Positions 15,208-23,678 of a stretch of 47,340 nucleotides of DNA are shown here, one piece after another. Source of the stretch: Desulfofundulus thermosubterraneus DSM 16057 (lineage in GTDB: Bacteria > Bacillota > Desulfotomaculia > Desulfotomaculales > Desulfovirgulaceae). The translations under genes and the position numbers were made by a program. Within the stretch, counting starts at the first letter, position 1, and the number at the start of each line of letters is the position of its first letter. The stretch is taken from NCBI RefSeq assembly GCF_900142025.1, contig NZ_FQZM01000028.1, forward strand, positions 1 through 47,340. Reading direction: 5' to 3'. The notes beneath the pieces are model-generated. The model searched no databases. It was not told the origin of the DNA and was given only the letters and a program-made list of their open reading frames with translations.

Positions 15208-16239
15208 TTAGCGTATGTATTTACGCTTATTTGTGTTATGCTCGTCCAGGGTACTGGCAAAAGCATGGGTACCGTCGGGTCTGGCCACATAATACAGGTA
15301 ACTGGTTTTGATTGGTTGCACGGCGGCCAGCAGGGAAGCTTCCCCCGGACAGGCTATGGGGCCTGGAGGAAGACCCTTGAACAGGTATGTGTTATAGGGG
15401 GAATCCACCTCCAGGTCCTTATAGTACAGTTTTGCCCTTTGAGTGCCCAGGGCATACTGTACCGTGGCATCGATCTGTAAAGGCATGTCCCTCTTTAAGC
15501 GGTTAAAAATAACTCCGGCTATTAACGGGCGCTCCCGGTCCACCCGGGCCTCCCGCTCCACCATGGAAGCAATGATCACCGCCTGGTGCAGGGTTAAGCC
15601 GGCTGCCTTTACCTTCCGGTAATAATCCATTTCCTTTAACTTCCAGTCAAAACGGGATAACATGAGGTTTATGACTTCATGGGCGCTGGTGTTGCTTCCC
15701 ACCCGGTAGGTATCAGGGAATAGATACCCCTCCAACCGGTTTGGCCCCGCTGGAAGCCCCTGCAAAAAGGGATAGTCAAACGTGTCCCCGGCGGCTGCAG
15801 CCAGGAAATCCCGGCGGGTTACCAGACCCTCCCTTTCCAAAAGTTCGGCTATTTGTTTCAGGTTAAATCCTTCGGGAATGGTAAAAACTCGCCCCTCATC
15901 GGGTCCTTTAACCAGTTCGTTAACAATCTCCGGCAGGGACTGGGCGGTAGAGAAAGTGTAACGGCCCGCCTTGAGCTTGCCGTCAACACCTTTCAGCCGG
16001 GTATAGAAGTTAAAAAACCAGGCACTGTGCACCAGTCCCTGTTCATGAAGAATACGTCCGATATTACTGCTGGAAGCAGACCGGGGAATGGTTATGTTTA
16101 CGGACTGACCCTGGCCGGAGGTCACCGGGGATAGCATTCCCAAAATGTATATGAATACAAAAAGCCCCCAAAGAGCTATACCTCCGGCCAGCAACCGCTT
16201 TTTTTCCTTTTGTTTGAAGACACTTTGCAAGCTCTTCAT
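15208..16239 (-). CDS. mltG: Endolytic murein transglycosylase MltG
   Basis: The 343-residue protein has an N-terminal membrane helix (LLAGGIALWGLFVFIYILGM), a LysM-like region and the YceG/MltG domain. Marks are TIPEGFNLKQIAELLE, LEGYLFPDTYRV, ASMVEREARVDRERP with the catalytic Glu, GVIFNRLKRDMPLQIDATVQ, and YNTYLFKGLPPGPI near the end. MltG cuts nascent glycan strands at the membrane to set their length. The gene order with the U32 family gene matches the yrrL locus of bacilli. A good promoter lies just upstream. Confidence 0.95.
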   Translation of the reverse strand: MKSLQSVFKQKEKKRLLAGGIALWGLFVFIYILGMLSPVTSGQGQSVNITIPRSASSSNIGRILHEQGLVHSAWFFNFYTRLKGVDGKLKAGRYTFSTAQSLPEIVNELVKGPDEGRVFTIPEGFNLKQIAELLEREGLVTRRDFLAAAAGDTFDYPFLQGLPAGPNRLEGYLFPDTYRVGSNTSAHEVINLMLSRFDWKLKEMDYYRKVKAAGLTLHQAVIIASMVEREARVDRERPLIAGVIFNRLKRDMPLQIDATVQYALGTQRAKLYYKDLEVDSPYNTYLFKGLPPGPIACPGEASLLAAVQPIKTSYLYYVARPDGTHAFASTLDEHNTNKRKYIR

Positions 16240-16267
16240 TTTGCTACCTGCCTGTTTTAATTACCAC

Positions 16268-16296
16268 ATTATATATCAATCCCCGTGTCGATACAA
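16268..16296 (-). promoter_or_regulatory. Promoter of mltG
   Basis: On the minus strand TTGTAT (16296-16291) and TATAAT (16273-16268) have a 17-base spacer, about 30 bases before the mltG start. Confidence 0.65.
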
Positions 16297-16319
16297 TGGC
16301 CCTGAAAACAAGCCGGGTT

Positions 16320-17888
16320 TTACTGGGAACCGGCCGGGGGGACTACTTCGGGCACGCTATTATTACCCTCCGGGGATTGTTGTTCCGGTGGAGCCATACC
16401 CTCACCATCAGCTGGCTCCGGAGATTCTTCCGGGAGCTTGACATCCTCCCCACCCACAGGTGTTTTTCCGGGGGAATCACCTGCCGCCGGTGGCTTTTTA
16501 TCCGGCAGAGGTTTCTGGCCGGATGAAGGCGGGGGAACTACCGGTCCGGCACTCGGTTCCCTGGTGCCTATAGCCACCACCTGGTTCACCGGCTTATAAA
16601 AACTACCCGGGAGCCGTTCAGTATACAGCCGGCCGTTTTCCCTCACCACACGCTCGGTTATTACCCGGTAACCCCGGACTCCCTTTTGCTTGACCACCTG
16701 CTCCCCCCGCTCCAGATTGGGGTCGGGCTCCCGCACAACCTTTGGCTCCAGAACCTCCGTTATCCGGGTGCGGATTTCCACCGGCACTTTGTAATCTGTA
16801 TTTCCGTAAATTTTGAAAGTAAGCCGCTCGCCATTAACGGCGGAACGGATATAAACATAGCTTTCAGTATTGTTGCGGAAGCGAAAATCAATGGCCCCGT
16901 AAACAACCGTAGCATCCCGGCCGACGGGAACATAGGGGACGGGCAAAGAATGGTTGGTACGCTCCAGCACCTCCAGGTTAGCCAGCAAGACTGCATTGTA
17001 CAGTGTACTGCTTACCTGGCACACTCCTCCCCCAAGGCCATCCACCAGCTGGTTGTTGACAATCACTTTGGCGTTTTTATATCCGGCTTCGGAACTCCTG
17101 GGTCCGACTACCTTATTAAAGGAAACTTCCTGCCCCGGAGGGATGAGCAACCCATCAAGGGCCGCCGCAGCCACCCGGATATTATAAGCCCGGTCTGTAT
17201 AGGAAGCATCAAAACTGGTGGTATAAGAAGCCAGAAGACCTTTAAGCCCCATAGCCTGGACCTCTTCCGTGGTGGTCTGGGGCTTCACATACACCATGTT
17301 AAGTTGAATTTCCGGTTTTTTACCGGCGGAAAGAGCGGAGAGCAAATCCCGGTAGGCCCGTTCTTCATCCACTTTCATCCCGTCGCGGCCCGGGATAATT
17401 TCAATGCGATCATCGGGCAGAACCCGAAAGGCGGCGTCCCGGGGCGGAGTGGCGATTTCTCCGGCCAGGGCGTTGAGTTTTTGATTGAATTTCTGCCGGC
17501 TGAGAACCACCATCAGAGGAAGCTCGTAACCTTCCTTCTTGATTTTCCACTGCCTGTACCACTGCCACCACCATTGTGCATCCCGGCCGGCCTGCAGGGC
17601 CCCGGTTAACATGGCCTGCGTGTCCAGACGCAAACCAATTTCCGGTGGGGAAAAGCTCCAGGTACGGTCCCGGTAATGAAAAACAACCGGGGTGGTATTT
17701 AACTTTTCCTCCAGGGAAGCCAGGGCCCGCCGGCACGCTTCCCTGTCCATACCAGACAGGTCCATACCCGCAGCCCGGACGCCGGGAACAACCTGTTGAC
17801 GGCCATAAACAGAGCTGGCACCGGCGGCGCCAATTACCAGTAAAATACCAATGATAAAGCCAGCGATGATAAGATAAGTCCTCCTCAT
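16320..17888 (-). CDS. VanW family cell-surface protein with G5 domain
   Basis: The 522-residue protein starts with a membrane helix (YLIIAGFIIGILLVIGAAGA). A peptidoglycan-binding-like domain repeats GMDLSGMDREACRRALA-type motifs. The VanW core is present: PPGQEVSFNKVVGPRSSEAGY, GLGGGVCQVSSTLYNAVL with the conserved Cys, and TNHSLPVPYVPVGRDATV. A G5 domain (VVKQKGVRGYRVITERVV) and a long Pro/Glu/Ser-rich tail follow. VanW proteins are conserved in Firmicutes around vancomycin and sporulation loci, but their enzymatic role is unknown. The tail probably spans the wall. It precedes mltG on the same strand. Confidence 0.92.
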   Translation of the reverse strand: MRRTYLIIAGFIIGILLVIGAAGASSVYGRQQVVPGVRAAGMDLSGMDREACRRALASLEEKLNTTPVVFHYRDRTWSFSPPEIGLRLDTQAMLTGALQAGRDAQWWWQWYRQWKIKKEGYELPLMVVLSRQKFNQKLNALAGEIATPPRDAAFRVLPDDRIEIIPGRDGMKVDEERAYRDLLSALSAGKKPEIQLNMVYVKPQTTTEEVQAMGLKGLLASYTTSFDASYTDRAYNIRVAAAALDGLLIPPGQEVSFNKVVGPRSSEAGYKNAKVIVNNQLVDGLGGGVCQVSSTLYNAVLLANLEVLERTNHSLPVPYVPVGRDATVVYGAIDFRFRNNTESYVYIRSAVNGERLTFKIYGNTDYKVPVEIRTRITEVLEPKVVREPDPNLERGEQVVKQKGVRGYRVITERVVRENGRLYTERLPGSFYKPVNQVVAIGTREPSAGPVVPPPSSGQKPLPDKKPPAAGDSPGKTPVGGEDVKLPEESPEPADGEGMAPPEQQSPEGNNSVPEVVPPAGSQ

Positions 17889-18012
17889 TTTCTCCCCCCT
17901 GTCTTAAGACGACATAAAGGGCAAAAAAGTTCCACCCACAAGTTCATGATATATAAATTATCTGTGAAGGGGGACAGTATGAAACTTGCTGGCGATAAGT
18001 AAAGGTTGAAAA

Positions 18013-18051
18013 TAAAAAAGCTGGATGATCCAGGTGCCCCTGTCCCCAGCT
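18013..18051 (-). terminator. Terminator of the DUF1292 gene
   Basis: On the minus strand AGCTGG and CCAGCT pair around a long loop containing GGGGACAGGGGCACC, and a TTTTTTATTTTC run follows. The hairpin is 33 bases downstream of the stop at 18085. Confidence 0.65.
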
Positions 18052-18084
18052 CTTCTCTACCTGTGGTGAACTATCCTCTCCCAA

Positions 18085-18390
18085 TCAGGAATCCTCACCA
18101 GCAACCATTTCCTCCCAGTAGTCTGCCACCTTTTCCCATTCCTCGTCATCTTCAATATCGACCAGGATTTCGTTCCCATCCTCATCCGTTTCAAACTTGA
18201 GGATTATAGCCTCCCCATCATCATCATCAGCCGCCCCGGTGTCAACTTCTTGAAGGGGAAGTAAAATAGCGTACTTTGAGCCGTCCAGATGTATAATATC
18301 GATAACTTCGAAATCCCGCTCCTGGCCGTCTTCATCCACCAGTGTGATTACCTCTTCCAGTTCCAGCTCTTGTTCGGGCATATCACTCAC
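18085..18390 (-). CDS. DUF1292 family acidic protein
   Basis: The 101-residue product is strongly acidic. It has the DUF1292 core ITLVDEDGQERDFEVIDII followed by GSKYAILLPLQEV and IILKFETDEDGNEILV. It has an unusual insertion DTGAADDDDGEA in the middle and a long acidic tail. Relatives (YrzB) lie between ruvX and downstream genes in many Firmicutes, as here with ireB and alaS just beyond. Function is unknown. The ATG follows GAGGTGA. Confidence 0.9.
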   Translation of the reverse strand: MSDMPEQELELEEVITLVDEDGQERDFEVIDIIHLDGSKYAILLPLQEVDTGAADDDDGEAIILKFETDEDGNEILVDIEDDEEWEKVADYWEEMVAGEDS

Positions 18391-18529
18391 CTCTTTTTAA
18401 CAAGTTGTGCCTATTCTATATCAAGAGGAACCTTTTGTCAAGAAACCGGTAACCTTACTAACCTTTACCCCGACCAAAATCCAACGATTGCTCCCCTGCT
18501 CTTAGACCAGAGAATCAAAAAAGCTATAG

Positions 18530-18988
18530 TTAATTTTCCCCATTTCCGGCCTTTTTATGCCGGGAATCTAAATAGTTCTGCAGAATCACTGCCGCGGCCA
18601 TTTTATCAATTATTTTCTTGCGTTTGGCCCTGCTGACATCAGCAGCCAGTAAGACCCTTTCCGCACTGACGGTGCTAAGGCGCTCGTCCCAGGTTTCCAC
18701 CGGTAGTCCCAGCTCCGTACCAATCTCCCGGGCAAAATCAAGCACTTTTTGCCCCTGGCTGCCCAGGGTACCATTCATATTGCGGGGCAAGCCCACTACT
18801 ATACGCTCCACCTGGTAATCCTGAATCAGCTTTCTCAACTGCCCCATTACCTGCTCCTGCGGCCGGTCCCGGCGAATAACCCCTACGCCTTGAGCGGTCC
18901 ACCCCAGGGGATCGCTTACCGCCACCCCAATAGTTTTTTCGCCTACGTCCAATCCCAATATCCGCGGAGGCAAAAAGCTATTCCCCAC
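18530..18988 (-). CDS. ruvX: Holliday junction resolvase-like RuvX/YqgF
   Basis: The core is PPRILGLDVGEKTIGVAVSD with the RNase H-like first Asp. It continues IVVGLPRNMNGTLGSQ, WDERLSTVSAERVLL and IDKMAAAVILQNYL. RuvX is essential in many bacteria and is linked to pre-16S rRNA end processing and to Holliday junction cleavage. The frame is open to 19063, but that would overlap the aldo/keto reductase. The homology begins at about 18970. GTG 18988 or TTG 18973 are both possible starts with poor ribosome sites. It belongs with DUF1292, ireB and alaS as the conserved alaS-yrzL-yrrK-yrzB order. Confidence 0.9.
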   Translation of the reverse strand: MGNSFLPPRILGLDVGEKTIGVAVSDPLGWTAQGVGVIRRDRPQEQVMGQLRKLIQDYQVERIVVGLPRNMNGTLGSQGQKVLDFAREIGTELGLPVETWDERLSTVSAERVLLAADVSRAKRKKIIDKMAAAVILQNYLDSRHKKAGNGEN

Positions 18989-19013
18989 TTTCCCTATAAC
19001 AAATGGATAAGTC

Positions 19014-19961
19014 CTAAATGACCTTGATACAGAAATCGGGGCAAACAGTTCCGCAGTAACCACATAAGCGGCAATTTAAAGGGTTCACCATCGCCCGCCC
19101 CCCGGCCAGGAACAGCGCTCCCGCGCTGCACCTTTCCACACAGCGCCCGCAGCCCCTGCACCAATCCTCAATATGTAAACGGCGTTTTTGACGCCCCACC
19201 CTGGCCCAAAGCCCGGATGGAACGGGTAACCGGTTGAAAACCGTCACGTTAAAGTCAACTTCCGCCATGGTCCGCATTCCCACGGCCACACTGGCCAGCT
19301 GGGGGATGCCAAGGACAAAGGCCAATGCTTCCTGCGCCCTGGGTATGAGATGCCCTCCTCCTAAAGCCTTCATGCCGTAAATACCCTTGCCGAAACTGGC
19401 AGCCTCGGCAATGGCTGCCAGCATATCATCCCTGGTTCCTCCCTGAATGCCAATGCCGGCTATATTGATTATGGGATGTATGATATCAAATTCAGCTATG
19501 CGGGCCGCCGCCCTTACCCCCTCCACACTGTGGGTGGAGACACCGGTGGCCCTTACCAGGCCTTCTTTTTTAGCCTTTAAGAGATATTCCACCGCCTCCC
19601 AGTGCCCCCGGATGGTCAGAGCCGATTCCTGTTCGTGGAGGAGGAAAATATCTATATAATCCCGGCGAAGGGCCCTCAAGGCCCCTTCCAGGCTTTGCCG
19701 CATCCCCTGCCAGCTATAAGCATAGGATTTGGAGGCAATCACCACTTCCCCCGCCCAGCCCCTGGTGGCTTCGTAAATATATGGATAGGTTTGGTAACAC
19801 TCGGCCGTATCAATAAAATTCACACCCGCTTCCAGTGCCCGGCGGATTACCGCTGCCCCCTTATCCACCGGGAGGGCGGCCTGCAATGGGCCAATGGTAA
19901 GGGCGCCGAAGCAAAGGCGGGACACTTTTATCCCTGTTTGACCCAGTACCCGGTACTCCAA
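19014..19961 (-). CDS. Aldo/keto reductase with C-terminal ferredoxin domain
   Basis: The TIM-barrel part starts MEYRVLGQTGIKVSRLCFG, with catalytic Asp in GVNFIDTAECYQTY and Lys in VVIASKSYAYSW. The expected Tyr position is occupied in ECYQTYPYIY. The final 60 residues hold two 4Fe-4S motifs: CRGCGRCVERC and CRLCGYCGTVCPDFC. Such fusions are common in anaerobes and probably move electrons between ferredoxin and a carbonyl substrate. It is inserted between ireB and ruvX, where most Firmicutes have no gene, so it is an extra member. The substrate is unknown. Confidence 0.88.
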   Translation of the reverse strand: MEYRVLGQTGIKVSRLCFGALTIGPLQAALPVDKGAAVIRRALEAGVNFIDTAECYQTYPYIYEATRGWAGEVVIASKSYAYSWQGMRQSLEGALRALRRDYIDIFLLHEQESALTIRGHWEAVEYLLKAKKEGLVRATGVSTHSVEGVRAAARIAEFDIIHPIINIAGIGIQGGTRDDMLAAIAEAASFGKGIYGMKALGGGHLIPRAQEALAFVLGIPQLASVAVGMRTMAEVDFNVTVFNRLPVPSGLWARVGRQKRRLHIEDWCRGCGRCVERCSAGALFLAGGRAMVNPLNCRLCGYCGTVCPDFCIKVI

Positions 19962-19988
19962 TAGATGTTTCCTTCTTTCGAAAAACCT

Positions 19989-20258
19989 TTAAATAGCTTC
20001 TGCATCCTTTAAATAGTTTCTCACCAACTCTTCCAGCAGCTCGTCCCGTTCCAGCCGCCTGATTTTGCTGCGGGCATTGTTGTGGCTGGTAATATAAGCC
20101 GGGTCCCCGGATAACAAGTAGCCTACAAGCTGGTTGATCGGATTGTACCCCTTTTCTTTGAGCGCAGCATACACAGACAGAAGTATTTCCTTCGCCTGGT
20201 TTACTTCCTCCGCTTCAACCTTGAACATAACGGTATTTTCGGAAGTTTCCCTGCTCAC
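19989..20258 (-). CDS. ireB: IreB family regulatory phosphoprotein
   Basis: The 89-residue protein matches the DUF965/IreB family: [20 protein letters not shown], then [20 protein letters not shown], then [29 protein letters not shown]. In enterococci it is a substrate of the IreK Ser/Thr kinase, and its N-terminal Thr residues are phosphorylated; Thr residues are present here in the ETSENT stretch. GTG 20258 is nine bases after GGAGG; TTG 20264 is too close. It lies between alaS and ruvX as usual. Confidence 0.93.
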   Translation of the reverse strand: MSRETSENTVMFKVEAEEVNQAKEILLSVYAALKEKGYNPINQLVGYLLSGDPAYITSHNNARSKIRRLERDELLEELVRNYLKDAEAI

Positions 20259-20352
20259 GGCCAAAGCCCTCCTTTTAAGAATATAACCCCGTCTGGGATC
20301 TATATTCGTTGGTCCAACCCTTTTTCCTCTATTGTCAAAAAACTACCAGGAC

Positions 20353-20375
20353 AAAAAAAGCGGGTCAAAGCCCGC
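20353..20375 (-). terminator. Terminator of alaS
   Basis: On the minus strand GCGGG and CCCGC pair around a six-base loop, followed by seven T residues, immediately after the alaS stop codon at 20376. Confidence 0.9.
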
Positions 20376-23012
20376 CTAGTTCTTTAACTGCCCTGCTGCC
20401 ACGGTGTAGGCTTTTTGCAGCGCCTCCTGGAGCCGGGAGGCATCCTTACCTCCGGCCTGGGCCATATCCGGCCTTCCGCCGCCTCCGCCGCCAAGCATGG
20501 AGGCCACTTCCTTAACTAGCTTGCCGGCATGCAACCCCCGGGGCAACAGATCTTTTGTCACTGCCGCCACCAGGTTGACCCTCTCCCCTACCGGGCTGGC
20601 CAGGAGAATTACCCCCGAACCAAGCCGCTCCCGCAGCAGGTCCACCATAGCCCGCAGGCTGTCCATGTCGGGAGCGCTGGTTTTAGCGGCCAGGAACTTG
20701 GCGCCGTCCAGGTCTTTTACCTGCTCCAGCAGCGTCTGCACCTCGTAACGGGCCAGCCGGGCACGCAACCCTTCACTTTCCCGTTCCAATTCTTTTACTT
20801 CCTTCACCAGCGACTCCACCCGGTGTACCACTTCTGCCGGAGTCGCCTTGACCAGGGACGCGATCTGAGCCAGCTGCTCCTCCCGGGCCCGGACATAACG
20901 CAACGCGCCGGCACCGGTCACCGCCTCCACCCGGCGCAGCCCGGCACCCACACTGCCCTCGCTAATTAATTTAAAAAGCCCGATTTCAGCGGTAGATCTC
21001 ACATGGGTACCGCCACAAAGTTCCACGCTGAAGTCCCCCATCTTAACCACCCGGACCTGTTCCCCGTATTTCTCGCCAAAGAGGGCAACCGCCCCCATGG
21101 CCTGCGCCTCTTCCAGGGAGGTAATGAAGGTCTGGACCGGGAGATTTTCCAGCACCGCCTGGTTGACCATTTCCTCTATGCGGTGCAACTCTTCCGGGGA
21201 CACCGGAGCGTAATGGGTAAAGTCAAAGCGCAGGCGGCCGGGTTCCACTAAAGAACCGGCCTGGTTCACGTGGGGGCCAAGGACTTCTTTCAAGGCCTTA
21301 TGGAGCAGGTGGGTCGCCGAGTGATTGCGGGCAGTGTCGCGGCGGCGCTTACCGTCAACCACTACCAGTACACTGTCATTCTCCTTCAAAACCCCGTTCT
21401 GGACTTTCCCCCGGTGCACAATGATTCCTTCAACAGGACGGGAAACCTCCAGGACTTGAACCTCCAGTTCAGGGGCGCTGACCCGGGCGTGGTCGGATAC
21501 CTGCCCGCCCGATTCGGCATAACAGGGAGTTACATCCAGGATAAATTCTACTTCTTCACCGGCAACCGCCTTGTCCACCGGACGCCCTTCTTTAAGCAAG
21601 GCCAAAACCTTACCTCGGGCTTCCAGGGTATCGTAACCCACAAAACGGGTTTCCCCCAGCTTATCCCGCAGTACTTGATAAAAGGCGTCCCTCTCGGAAA
21701 GGTATTCCGTTTCCTGGCGCGCGCGGCGGGCCCTTTCCCGCTGCTCCTCCATGGCCCGGGCAAAAGCTTCCTCATCCACGGTTAACCCTTCCTCGGCAGC
21801 CATTTCCCGGGTTAACTCCAGGGGAAAACCGTAGGTGTCATAAAGGCGGAAGGCATCCTCTCCCCGGATGACCGTGGAGCCGGCAGCCCTGGCCTCCTGA
21901 ACCAGACGGTTCAAAATTTCCGTACCCTGGGCCAGGGTTTCTCCGAAACGTTCCTCTTCACTACGGATTATCTTCAGCACGTGACCTTGATTGGCCGGCA
22001 GCTCGGGATAGGCACCGCCCATCTGTTTGATCACCGCCCCGGCCACCTGGTAAAGGAAAGGTTCGTGCAGTCCCAGCACCCGTCCAAAACGCACCGCCCG
22101 GCGCAAAAGCCGCCGGAGCACATAACCCCGCCCCTCGTTTGAGGGCAGGGCCCCGTCGGAGATGGCAAACGTGACCGCCCGGCAGTGGTCGGCAATAACC
22201 TTTAAAGCCATATCGGTTTTGCTGTCGCCACCGTATTTTACGCCCGCCAAGCCGGCAGTAAAATCCATAATCTCCCGGAACAGGTCGGTATCGAAATTGC
22301 TAGGCACTCCCTGCAGCACGGAAGCTACCCGCTCCAAACCCATACCGGTATCAATACCCTTGCTGGCCAGCGGTGTATAATTCCCGGCCTCATCCCGGAA
22401 AAACTGGATAAACACCAGATTCCAGATCTCCAGGTAACGGTCACAGTCGCAGCCCACCCCGCAGCCGGCGGAACCGCACCCCCGCTCTTCCCCCAGGTCA
22501 ACGTAGATCTCCGAACAGGGACCGCAGGGGCCAACCCCGATTTCCCAGAAGTTGGTGTCTTTGCCCATGCGCACAATACGTTCGGCGGGGACGCCCACCT
22601 CCCGGTGCCAGATGTCAAAGGCCTCATCATCATCAAGGTAAATGGAGATCCATAACTTTTCCTCCGGCAGTCCCAAAACCCGGGTGGTAAACTCCCAGGC
22701 CCAGGGAATGGCCTTTTCTTTAAAATAATCCCCAAAGGAGAAATTGCCCAGCATCTCAAAGAAGGTGTGATGCCGGGCCGTACGGCCAACCGACTCAATA
22801 TCCGGCGTGCGCAAGCACTTCTGGCAGGTGGTTACCCTGCGCACCTCCGGTTTGGCGGCACCCGTAAAATAAGGTTTAAAGGGAACCATTCCCGCAGCCG
22901 TCCATAAAAGGCTGGGATCGTTCGTGGGAATCAAGGAAGCGCTGGGCAGAATGCGGTGCCCCCTCGCTTCAAAAAATTTAAGAAATTTTTCCCTGATCTC
23001 CTTCCCGGTCAC
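20376..23012 (-). CDS. alaS: Alanyl-tRNA synthetase
   Basis: The 878-residue protein spans the full family length. The N-terminal class II core includes EIREKFLKFFEARGH, LLWTAAGMVPFKPYF, TCQKCLRTPDIESVGRTARH and GIDTGMGLERVAS. The editing domain has HSATHLLHKAL and VELCGGTHV with Zn ligands, and the C-terminal DHHA1 part ends GGGGGGRPDMAQAGG. It charges tRNA-Ala and removes mischarged Ser or Gly. There is no T-box in the short leader; the gene has its own sigma-A-like promoter and terminator, and ireB and ruvX follow. Confidence 0.98.
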   Translation of the reverse strand: MTGKEIREKFLKFFEARGHRILPSASLIPTNDPSLLWTAAGMVPFKPYFTGAAKPEVRRVTTCQKCLRTPDIESVGRTARHHTFFEMLGNFSFGDYFKEKAIPWAWEFTTRVLGLPEEKLWISIYLDDDEAFDIWHREVGVPAERIVRMGKDTNFWEIGVGPCGPCSEIYVDLGEERGCGSAGCGVGCDCDRYLEIWNLVFIQFFRDEAGNYTPLASKGIDTGMGLERVASVLQGVPSNFDTDLFREIMDFTAGLAGVKYGGDSKTDMALKVIADHCRAVTFAISDGALPSNEGRGYVLRRLLRRAVRFGRVLGLHEPFLYQVAGAVIKQMGGAYPELPANQGHVLKIIRSEEERFGETLAQGTEILNRLVQEARAAGSTVIRGEDAFRLYDTYGFPLELTREMAAEEGLTVDEEAFARAMEEQRERARRARQETEYLSERDAFYQVLRDKLGETRFVGYDTLEARGKVLALLKEGRPVDKAVAGEEVEFILDVTPCYAESGGQVSDHARVSAPELEVQVLEVSRPVEGIIVHRGKVQNGVLKENDSVLVVVDGKRRRDTARNHSATHLLHKALKEVLGPHVNQAGSLVEPGRLRFDFTHYAPVSPEELHRIEEMVNQAVLENLPVQTFITSLEEAQAMGAVALFGEKYGEQVRVVKMGDFSVELCGGTHVRSTAEIGLFKLISEGSVGAGLRRVEAVTGAGALRYVRAREEQLAQIASLVKATPAEVVHRVESLVKEVKELERESEGLRARLARYEVQTLLEQVKDLDGAKFLAAKTSAPDMDSLRAMVDLLRERLGSGVILLASPVGERVNLVAAVTKDLLPRGLHAGKLVKEVASMLGGGGGGRPDMAQAGGKDASRLQEALQKAYTVAAGQLKN

Positions 23013-23087
23013 TGTACTTAACCTCCCGTTTAAAAAGAAAAACCGCTCTTCGCCGGTGAAAAGGAAAGCCCATCATATTTCGGAGTA

Positions 23088-23117
23088 ATTATACAAAAAG
23101 TGCCTGTACGGTGTCAA
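23088..23117 (-). promoter_or_regulatory. Promoter of alaS
   Basis: On the minus strand TTGACA (23117-23112) and TATAAT (23093-23088) have an 18-base spacer. Both hexamers are perfect consensus. The leader is only about 75 bases. Confidence 0.85.
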
Positions 23118-23160
23118 GGGAGAGGCTTTGAATTGGGTTTAGCCTGAGAAATAAAGCCAT

Positions 23161-23191
23161 AAAAGAGAAAAAGTGAGGAATTTCCTCACTT
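23161..23191 (-). terminator. Terminator after the YtxH-like gene
   Basis: On the minus strand AAGTGAGGAA and TTCCTCACTT form a stem with a very small loop that overlaps the stop codon of the upstream small gene, followed by TTTCTCTTTT. Confidence 0.8.
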
Positions 23192-23379
23192 TAACGGATC
23201 ATCTCGCTGACTCTGCTGGTCATTCCCCGGAGTATTCTTTGTGTCCTGGACCTGGGATGGCCGCTCCGGACGATGCGAAAAATACTCCTCTGCTCCGGTT
23301 TTCTTTGTGGGGGGGCCATGAGAACACCGATCACTGCTCCCAGTACACTGCCGGCAATAACACCGCGCCAGAAGCTCAT
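23191..23379 (-). CDS. Small YtxH-like membrane-anchored protein
   Basis: ATG 23379 begins MSFWRGVIAGSVLGAVIG, a single glycine-rich transmembrane helix, followed by VLMAPPQRKP and a strongly basic tail. The GxxxGxxxG helix plus the AP motif resembles YtxH/gas-vesicle-like small proteins, but similarity is short. It follows the zinc-ribbon gene at 23409 and ends at a terminator, so it is the last gene of the Rrf2-nifS-nifU-mnmA direction. Function is unknown. Confidence 0.6.
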   Translation of the reverse strand: MSFWRGVIAGSVLGAVIGVLMAPPQRKPEQRSIFRIVRSGHPRSRTQRILRGMTSRVSEMIR

Positions 23380-23408
23380 ACGCACCACCTTCACCCCCCT
23401 GGCGTTAA

Positions 23409-23582
23409 TTAAAGTAAGAATTCGTTATGCGGATCAAAGGCTACCAGACTGCCATCTTCAGCCAGTTCGTAAATCTGCACACCTTCTTTATTGATGCGGT
23501 ATTCTACGCAACAATCCCAGCAGTAATACTGGTCCTGGCCCACCTTCCCGGTAGCTTTGCCACCACAAACCGGGCAATTCAA
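23409..23582 (-). CDS. Small zinc-ribbon protein
   Basis: This 57-residue frame begins at TTG 23582, nine bases after GGAGG. It reads LNCPVCGGKATGKVGQDQ, then YYCWDCCVEYRINKEG, and then IYELAEDGSLVAFDP. The two CxxC pairs would bind one metal. It lies downstream of mnmA and upstream of the YtxH-like gene in the same direction. I know no function, but the ribosome site and Cys pattern support a real gene. Confidence 0.75.
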   Translation of the reverse strand: MNCPVCGGKATGKVGQDQYYCWDCCVEYRINKEGVQIYELAEDGSLVAFDPHNEFLL

Positions 23583-23678
23583 ATAACTTCGCCTCCTGTA
23601 TCATCCTTTACACCTGCATTATGCCCGGCCGGGGCGAAAAAAATACGCTTCACGGTCCGCCATTTGTCACAACAAACC

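Noticed and set aside
16686-17609. A 307-codon open frame on the plus strand
   Set aside because: It lies fully antisense to the VanW/G5 gene, has no ribosome site or domain, and reflects GC-rich codon use of the real gene.
17979-18002. Seven-codon plus-strand ORF (MKLAGDK) with GGGGG upstream
   Set aside because: It lies in the noncoding gap before the VanW promoter, with no downstream gene on that strand for it to lead.
18973-19063. Long N-terminus for RuvX
   Set aside because: It would overlap the aldo/keto reductase, and the extra residues are unlike RuvX. A GTG or TTG near 18973-18988 is preferred.
23013-23117. T-box riboswitch before alaS
   Set aside because: The leader is about 75 bases and has no T-box sequence. 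The hisS leader also shows none.
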